A stretch of 64,000 bases of DNA from positions 124,001 through 188,000 of the forward strand of contig CAWJEJ010000005.1 of the NCBI GenBank assembly GCA_963841855.1. Direction: 5' to 3'. Made by a program: the position numbers and the translations under genes. How positions within the stretch are numbered: position 1 is the first letter of the stretch; each line of letters starts with the position of its first letter. Source of the DNA: CAXBBB01 sp963841855. Lineage in GTDB: Bacteria; Bacteroidota; Rhodothermia; Rhodothermales; BA12. Below the pieces are notes generated by a model. That model was given only the letters and a program-made list of their open reading frames with translations, was not told the DNA's origin and searched no databases. Below are positions 58,953-64,000 of the stretch, in pieces.

Positions 58953-59713
58953 TTAGACGGTTTCGTCGCCCTCAGGCGTGGCTTCCATGTTAAAATCCTC
59001 GGCGCTGCCCCGAAGACGCACCTGCCCCCGCCGCACCAGTTCGAGAACCGCCAGCAGCGACGCAATCGCGTAGCGCCGCGTCCGCCCCGCTTACGAAGCG
59101 CGCGAACGGCAGCCGCTGGACGCGCGCGATCAACCGCCCCACGACCGTCAGTTGCCGCTCGATCGTGTACCGCTGCGGACGAACCTCGTGCTGCGGAGGC
59201 GCGGGCGGCTCGGTCAGCAACCGGCGCAGCGACAATACGAGCCGTTCACGTGGCATCTGACGAGCGATCTCTTTCGCCTTGGGCCGAACAAGCGGCGGCG
59301 GAGTGTGCATCCGCGCACGCTCCGCTTGTTGAACAGCCAGCAGCGCCGCGGCCTCGCGCATCTGCACGTACGCGATCAGGCGCTCGACCAGTTCGGCGCG
59401 TGGATCGCCCTCGCTCGCCTCGTCGCCCTCCATCGCAGGTGGACGCGGGAGAAGCATCCGCGTCTTGAGGTCGATCAGCAGCGCGGCGAAGTAGATAAAG
59501 TCGCTCGCCGCGTCCAGGTCGATTTGCGTCAACGCGCGGACGTGACGTGAGATACTCGCGCGTGATCTGCGCGATGGGCAGGTCGCGGATGGCTATTTCG
59601 TCGCGCTGAACAAAGAACAGCAGCAAGTCGAGCGGCCCCTCGAACCGCGGCAGCCGGACCGCAAACCCATCGGCCTGCGGGAGCACGTCGGCGATTGGCT
59701 CGGCGACTTCCAT
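58953..59713 (-). pseudogene. scpA: Segregation and condensation protein A, broken by two +1 frameshifts as given
   Basis: Kleisin subunit of the SMC condensin. The N-terminus FAVRLPRFEGPLDLLLFFVQRDEIAI...ITREYL is in one frame; TQIDLDAASDFIYFAALLIDLKTRMLLP continues in a second; and RRYAIASLLAVLELVRRGQV to the TAA at 58953 in a third (after correction). Removing one T near 59545 gives EYLTHVRALTQIDL, and removing one G from the GGGG run at 59086-59089 gives FVSGRTRRYAIASLL; the result is a normal 252-residue ScpA. Because ScpA normally matters for chromosome segregation and scpB is intact, sequence error is at least as likely as true decay. Confidence 0.88.
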
Positions 59714-60979
59714 CAGGCGTTGGGCGACAAGACGGTAGTCGAAAACTGCTCAGGCTCGGCGAGCCACTGTGCCAACTCGCGCACTTGGTCGGCAGTGACG
59801 GCGTCGACCTGGGCAGCGAAGGCGTCGGGCGAGGTGAGTTCGCCCATCGTCAGTTCCTGTCGACCCAGCCGGTTCATGCGGCTCGTCAGGCTCTCCATCC
59901 CCATCAGCATACCGCCCTTGACCTGGGCTTTGGCCTGAACGAGCGCGCGGGGACTGACGGTGGTCTCGGCCAACCGGCGGATCTCACGCATGATGAGTTG
60001 GCGCGAGCGGTCGATTTTGTGCGGTTCGGTCGCCATGTAGATGCCGAAATCGCCCGCGTCGTCGAACAGGTTGAAGTAACTATAGATCGAATAGCAGAAG
60101 CCATACTTCTCGCGGATGTTCTGGCTGAGCAGGCTCGACATGCCGCCACCGAGCAGCGTGTTCAATACGCTGACGGTCGTACGGCGCGGGTCCTTGATGC
60201 CGAACGCTCGTCGCGCGACGACCAGGTGCGCTTGCTGAATCGGCTTGCCGATCACGTGTTCGCCCGGCACCATCTCGGACTGGCGGCGTGCGCGGCTGAT
60301 CGACTCCGGTCCGTAGTCCACCCAACTCGCGCTCGGCCAGTTTGATGATCTTGGCCGGATCGACGTTACCCGCGACGGTCAGCACGACGCGCGACGCCAC
60401 ATACTGCCGGTCGACGTAGGCTTGCAGCGAATCGCGCGTAAGCCCTTTGACGCTCTCCTCGGTTCCGATGATCGGACGGCCCAGCGAGTGACCGGGATAG
60501 AGCACCGTCTCGGCGTGATCAAACACCAGTTCTTCGGGCTGATCGGCATACATCCGAATCTCCTCGATCACGACTTCCTGCTCCTTGGGAATCTCGCTCG
60601 CCGGAAACTGCGGAGACACGATCAGATCCGACACCACATCGATTGCCCGCCCCACGTGCTCGTCCAGCCCGCGCGCGTAGTAGCACGTGTGGTCCTTGGT
60701 CGTGAACGCGTTGAGGTAGCCGCCGACCGATTCCATGCGCCGCGCGATGTGGTGCGTCTTGCGCTTGGCGGTGCCTTTGAACACCATGTGCTCAATGAAG
60801 TGCGTGATGCCCGCCTCCTCCTCGGTCTCGTCCCGGCTTCCAGCGTGCACCCAAACGCCCGCCGCAATCGACCGCGCCGTGGCGACAGGTTCGATCAGCA
60901 CACGCACGCCGTTGGACAACGTGTGGCGGATGGCAGTCTCGCCGGGTTGTTGGATCGGCTTGGCAACGGTTGTGTTCAT
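59713..60979 (-). pseudogene. M16-family zinc peptidase (processing-peptidase-like), one +1 frameshift as given
   Basis: Start ATG at 60979 (MNTTVAKPIQQPGETAIRHTLSNG). The inverted zinc motif is HFIEHMVFKGTAKRKTHHIARRMESVGG, with the second ligand Glu in EIRMYADQPEE region and later LYPGHSLGRPIIGTEESV. The frame breaks at the GGG at 60323-60321: dropping one G joins LAEREL to VDYGPESISRARRQSEMVPGEH, after which the second half (NTLLGGGMSSLLSQNIREKYGFCYSIYSY) is normal. Corrected length 421 residues, normal for the family. The stop shares one base with the scpA ATG. One iterated-motif copy lies just upstream (60982-60992). Confidence 0.88.
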
Positions 60980-60981
60980 AT

Positions 60982-60992
60982 TGCAATAACGG
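60982..60992 (-). repeat. Iterated motif CCGTTATTGCA (site 4, upstream of M16 gene)
   Basis: Exact 11-mer on the minus strand, extended as CCGTTATTGCAAT and ending three bases before the M16 ATG. Confidence 0.6.
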
Positions 60993-61022
60993 ATTGTAGA
61001 ATTAGCGCTTCGTTTCCACCTT

Positions 61023-61104
61023 GCCATCGCGAGGAGCGCAGCGACGTGGCCATCTCCGTGCTATCGGCTAGCTTCGGGGATCGCCACGCTTCGCTCGCGT
61101 TGAC
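61023..61104 (+). repeat. REP-like palindromic element, copy 2 (between pnp and the M16 gene)
   Basis: CATCGCGAGGAGCGCAGCG and onward (61025-61072) matches copy 1 at 43 of 48 positions. Its second half (GGGATCGCCACGC...CGCGTTGAC) is an imperfect inverted copy of the first, so the whole can fold. Lies downstream of pnp in the 257-bp gap. Confidence 0.75.
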
Positions 61105-61236
61105 AAACCTGTGGTACGGAGTGGGCCGTGAGTTAGCGCCACCGCTACCAAACGCCGAGCGGCAGACCTCGTGAGAAGCCCGCCGCTCGGCAGATCGTCG
61201 AAGCGTTCGAGTCGAACGCGTCAGGCGCGGTTGGGA

Positions 61237-63495
61237 TCAGTCGCGACGCCCACGGCCTCCGCCGCTGCGTCCGCGTCCGCGATCGCCGCCGCCGCCGCTG
61301 CCCCGGCGCTCTTTGCGGCGCTCTTCGCGCTTGCGCTCTTCCTCTTCGTAGCCCTCGGGCATTTCGAGAAACGGCTTGCGGCTCAGGCGGACTTTGCCGT
61401 CGTTGCGCACTTCGATGACCTGGACTTCGATCTTGTCGCCGACCTGGACGTGGTCTTCGGGCTTCTCGACGAAACCGTAGGCCATCTCGGACACGTGAAG
61501 CATCGCTTCCTTACCGGGCAGGATCTCGATGATCGCGCCGAATCCGAGCAGGCTCTTGACCGTGCCGTTGTACGTCTCACCCGCTTCGGGCTTGGCGACG
61601 ATGCCTTTGATCATGGCGATGGCGTGGTCGCTCTGCTCGCCGCTCGACGCGGCGATGGTGACGTAGCCATGCCCATCGCGCTCGTCGATATTGATCGACG
61701 TCCCGGTTTCCTTCTGGATGCCCTGGATGATCTTGCCACCTGGTCCGATAATGGCACCAATCTGGTCGGTGTCGATCTGGATCTGGATAAGCCGAGGAGC
61801 CGACTCCTTGAGGTCGTCGCGCGGCTCGGTGATGGCCTTGGCCATTTCGGCCAAGATGTGCTCGCGACCAGCCTTGGCTTGGTCAAGCGCCTGCTTCATG
61901 ATGTCCTTCGAAAGCCCGGTCACCTTGATGTCCATCTGACAGGCCGTAATGCCGTCGGCCGTGCCCGTGAGTTTGAAATCCATGTCTCCCAGGTGATCTT
62001 CGGTGCCCAAGATGTCGCTCAGGATGGCGACGCGGCTGCCGCCCGCATCCATGTCGGTGATCAGGCCCATCGCGATGCCCGCAACCGGCTTATCTACCGG
62101 AACGCCTGCGTCCATCAGAGCCATCGACCCCGAGCAGACCGACGCCATCGACGACGAACCGTTGGATTCGAGCACGTCGCTGTTGATGCGGATCGTGTAG
62201 GGAAAATCCTCTTCGGCTGGAATCATCGACTGAAGCGCGCGCTCGGCGAGGTAGCCGTGCCCAATCTCGCGGCGGCTGACACCGCGGAGGAATTTGGCCT
62301 CACCCGTCGAGAACGGCGGGAAGGTGTAGTGCAAGTAGAATCGCTTGTCCTTCTGATCGAACACCTGGTCGACGCCTTGAGCATCTTTGGATGTGCCCAG
62401 CGTGACGGTCGAGAGCACTTGAGTTTCACCGCGCGTGAACAAGCCCGAGCCGTGAACGCGGGGCAGATAGTCGACTTCGGCCCAGATCTGGCGCACTTCG
62501 TCTAGCTTGCGGCCGTCCAAGCGGCGGCCGTCGGCCATCACCATCTCGCGCATCACGTCGGTTTCGACCTGAGTGACGGCGCCCTTGATGTCGCTCTTGG
62601 TAAAGCCACCGTCCGTCGCGGATTTGGTGTCGTCGCCTTCGCCGAGCAGTTCGGTAACGGCAGCCGACTTGATGTCGTTGATGCCGCCGTAGAACGTCTC
62701 TTTCTTGTACTCGCCCGTCAGGTGCGCTTCGAGCTTGCCTTCAACGAGGGGGCGAACCAAATCGACCACGCCTTCCGGGAGGACGACCGGCTGGAACGCG
62801 ATCGCTGGAGCGGCGCCCTTCTCCTTGACCAAGTCCTGCTGGAGCTTGCAGAGCTTCTTGATCGCTTCGTGCGCCACGTCGAGCGCTTCGAGCATCTCGT
62901 CTTCGCTGATCTCAAGCATCTCGCCCTCGACCATGACGATCGAGTCCAACTTGCCGCTGACTACTAGGTTGATGTCGCTCTCTTCGAGCGACGAGATCGT
63001 CGGGTTGACGACGTACTCGCCGCCAATGCGTCCGACGCGGACCTGGGCAATTGGGCCGCCAAACGGCGCGCCGCTCAGCATCAGCGCGGCGCTGGCTCCG
63101 GTTCCGGCCAGAACGTCGGCGTCGATGTCGGGGTCGGCGCTCATCACGTTGCAGATGATCTGCACTTCGTTGCGCATGCCGTCCGGGAAGAGCGGACGCA
63201 GACTGCGGTCGACCAGGCGGCTCGAGAGCACTTCCTTGTCGGTCGGGCGTCCTTCGCGCTTGATGAAACCGCCGGGCATCTTGCCGCCCGCGGCAAAGCG
63301 CTCGCGGTAATCGACGGTGAGCGGGAAGAAGCTCTGACCGTCGCGCACGTCGGTCGACATGACGGCGGTGCACAGGACGGTCGTATCACCCTGGCGGACG
63401 AGGACTGAGCCGCTGGCCTGCTTGGCCAAGAGTCCCGTTTCGAGGGTGAGGGTTTTGCCGGAGGCGAACTCGGCGGATTGGATTGTCGCTTTCAT
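61237..63495 (-). CDS. pnp: Polyribonucleotide nucleotidyltransferase (PNPase)
   Basis: 3'-5' phosphorolytic exoribonuclease of the RNA degradosome. 752 residues. Two RNase PH domains with an all-helical insert between (TVDYRERFAAGGKMPGGFIKREGRP in the first; FTRGETQVLSTVTLGT and FPPFSTGEAKFLRGVSRREIGHG in the second), catalytic Asp region LGTEDHLGDMDFKLTGT, KH domain IGAIIGPGGKIIQGI, S1 domain YNGTVKSLLGFGAIIEILPGKEAMLHVSEM, and a basic Arg/Gly-rich tail of about 45 residues that probably binds RNA. Its usual partner rpsO lies upstream but is separated by a terminator. Confidence 0.98.
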   Translation of the reverse strand: MKATIQSAEFASGKTLTLETGLLAKQASGSVLVRQGDTTVLCTAVMSTDVRDGQSFFPLTVDYRERFAAGGKMPGGFIKREGRPTDKEVLSSRLVDRSLRPLFPDGMRNEVQIICNVMSADPDIDADVLAGTGASAALMLSGAPFGGPIAQVRVGRIGGEYVVNPTISSLEESDINLVVSGKLDSIVMVEGEMLEISEDEMLEALDVAHEAIKKLCKLQQDLVKEKGAAPAIAFQPVVLPEGVVDLVRPLVEGKLEAHLTGEYKKETFYGGINDIKSAAVTELLGEGDDTKSATDGGFTKSDIKGAVTQVETDVMREMVMADGRRLDGRKLDEVRQIWAEVDYLPRVHGSGLFTRGETQVLSTVTLGTSKDAQGVDQVFDQKDKRFYLHYTFPPFSTGEAKFLRGVSRREIGHGYLAERALQSMIPAEEDFPYTIRINSDVLESNGSSSMASVCSGSMALMDAGVPVDKPVAGIAMGLITDMDAGGSRVAILSDILGTEDHLGDMDFKLTGTADGITACQMDIKVTGLSKDIMKQALDQAKAGREHILAEMAKAITEPRDDLKESAPRLIQIQIDTDQIGAIIGPGGKIIQGIQKETGTSINIDERDGHGYVTIAASSGEQSDHAIAMIKGIVAKPEAGETYNGTVKSLLGFGAIIEILPGKEAMLHVSEMAYGFVEKPEDHVQVGDKIEVQVIEVRNDGKVRLSRKPFLEMPEGYEEEERKREERRKERRGSGGGGDRGRGRSGGGRGRRD

Positions 63496-63568
63496 CTGGG
63501 GTCGGTTGGAGCAGAGCTGTCGCGCGTGGCGCCGGGCGGATGTGCCCGGTTCACGACTCTGCCGTCAT

Positions 63569-63603
63569 AAAAAAGCGGCACCCCGCACAGTGCGAGATGC
63601 CGC
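63569..63603 (-). terminator. Strong intrinsic terminator between rpsO and pnp
   Basis: On the minus strand GCGGCATCTCGCAC and GTGCGGGGTGCCGC arms (two G-T pairs) form a 12-14 bp stem followed by TTTTTT (63574-63569). It lies 15 bases beyond the rpsO stop and 74 bases before the pnp start. Confidence 0.85.
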
Positions 63604-63618
63604 GAAGTTGGGCGCGCG

Positions 63619-63885
63619 TTACTTGCGGATGCCCAGCTGCTTGATGATCGTACGGTAGCGCTCAATGTCGCTGCTGATCAGGTAGTTGAGGAGGCGGCGG
63701 CGCTTGCCGACGAGGCGGAGAAGACCGCGACGGGTCGAGTGGTCCTTTTTGTGGATCTTGACGTGCTCGGTCAGCGCGTTGATGCGCGTCGAAAGCAGGG
63801 CGATCTGGACTTCGGTGTTACCCGTATCGGTGGACGTTTTGCCGTATTCGGCGACCAGTTCCTTGGTCCGTTCGGTGGAGATCAT
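63619..63885 (-). CDS. rpsO: 30S ribosomal protein S15
   Basis: Binds 16S rRNA helix 22 junction early in small-subunit assembly. 88 residues from the ATG at 63885 (MISTERTKELVAEYG); the longer frame adds 19 spurious residues. TGNTEVQIALLSTRINALTEHVKIHKKDHSTRRGLLRLVGKRRRLLNYL is the conserved core, present without change of key residues. The promoter presumably lies in the 115 bases up to the window edge. Confidence 0.98.
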   Translation of the reverse strand: MISTERTKELVAEYGKTSTDTGNTEVQIALLSTRINALTEHVKIHKKDHSTRRGLLRLVGKRRRLLNYLISSDIERYRTIIKQLGIRK

Positions 63886-64000
63886 AGGATCCGCTTCAGA
63901 TTTGTACCATCGTGAAGTAGACGGCGGATGAGCCGCGCGCATCTCCCAAACGGGGCGGTGCGGCGGCGTGGAAAGACGGCCAAACTACGGCCTATTCTGA

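Noticed and set aside
61171..62505. Plus-strand frame of 444 codons opposite pnp
   Set aside because: Antisense shadow of pnp.

Overview
The window is a dense, GC-rich chromosomal segment of about 64 kb from a free-living bacterium. Several families point to the Bacteroidota side, probably a high-GC Rhodothermales/Rhodothermota-type lineage. These are DUF4293, DUF4837, a YtxJ bacillithiol-redox protein, an ExbB/ExbD/ExbD cluster, a subtilase with a FlgD/Por-like C-terminal tail, and mostly weak Shine-Dalgarno sites. This placement is inference from gene content; there is no rRNA. I see no tRNA, rRNA, CRISPR array or complete insertion sequence.

Layout. 1-3.1 kb: 3' part of a fused acyl-CoA mutase (IcmF). 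3.2-5.7 kb: DUF937 protein, then pabB-pabC (folate). 5.7-8.4 kb (minus): diverged penicillin-acylase-like protein and a BadF/N-acetylglucosamine-kinase-like protein. 8.6-11.3 kb: ExbB, a small membrane protein, ExbD, ExbD, DUF4293. 11.3-14.4 kb: GT2 glycosyltransferase and RecQ. 14.4-24.3 kb (minus): a complete tryptophan operon, trpE-unknown-trpS-trpG-D-C-F-B-A-DUF4837-lipoprotein. It is preceded by an unannotated 22-residue leader peptide with tandem Trp codons and a terminator hairpin, a classical attenuator layout. 24.4-27.5 kb: MscS channel, methyltransferase, and a VKOR-DsbA thiol-oxidation pair. 27.6-36.6 kb: transketolase, PAS protein, TlpA/YtxJ redox pair, oligoendopeptidase F, DUF819 transporter, lipoprotein, M24 peptidase. 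36.7-42.5 kb: LolC/E permease, peroxiredoxin, purC/LacI/ThiD-like operon, sugar-type ABC ATPase. 42.5-44.2 kb: a lone tyrosine recombinase in a gene-poor, hairpin-rich pocket, the only mobile-looking segment. 44.2-49.5 kb: FAD oxidoreductase, Na/Pi cotransporter, miaA, GT-C mannosyltransferase-like protein, RsbW-type ATPase. 49.5-61 kb (minus): giant secreted subtilase, glycosyltransferase, second M24 peptidase, guaB, pseudouridine synthase, scpB, scpA, M16 peptidase. 61.2-63.9 kb: pnp and rpsO.

The main things beyond ordinary annotation are four. (1) The trp attenuator also governs trpS. (2) An 11-mer, CCGTTATTGCA, half of an 18-bp palindrome, occurs exactly five times in this GC-rich window, three times inside genes in the same codon phase. 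(3) A REP-like palindromic element occurs in two copies 40 kb apart. (4) Three single-base insertions within 1.25 kb break scpA twice and the M16 peptidase once, which suggests either local sequence error or real decay.
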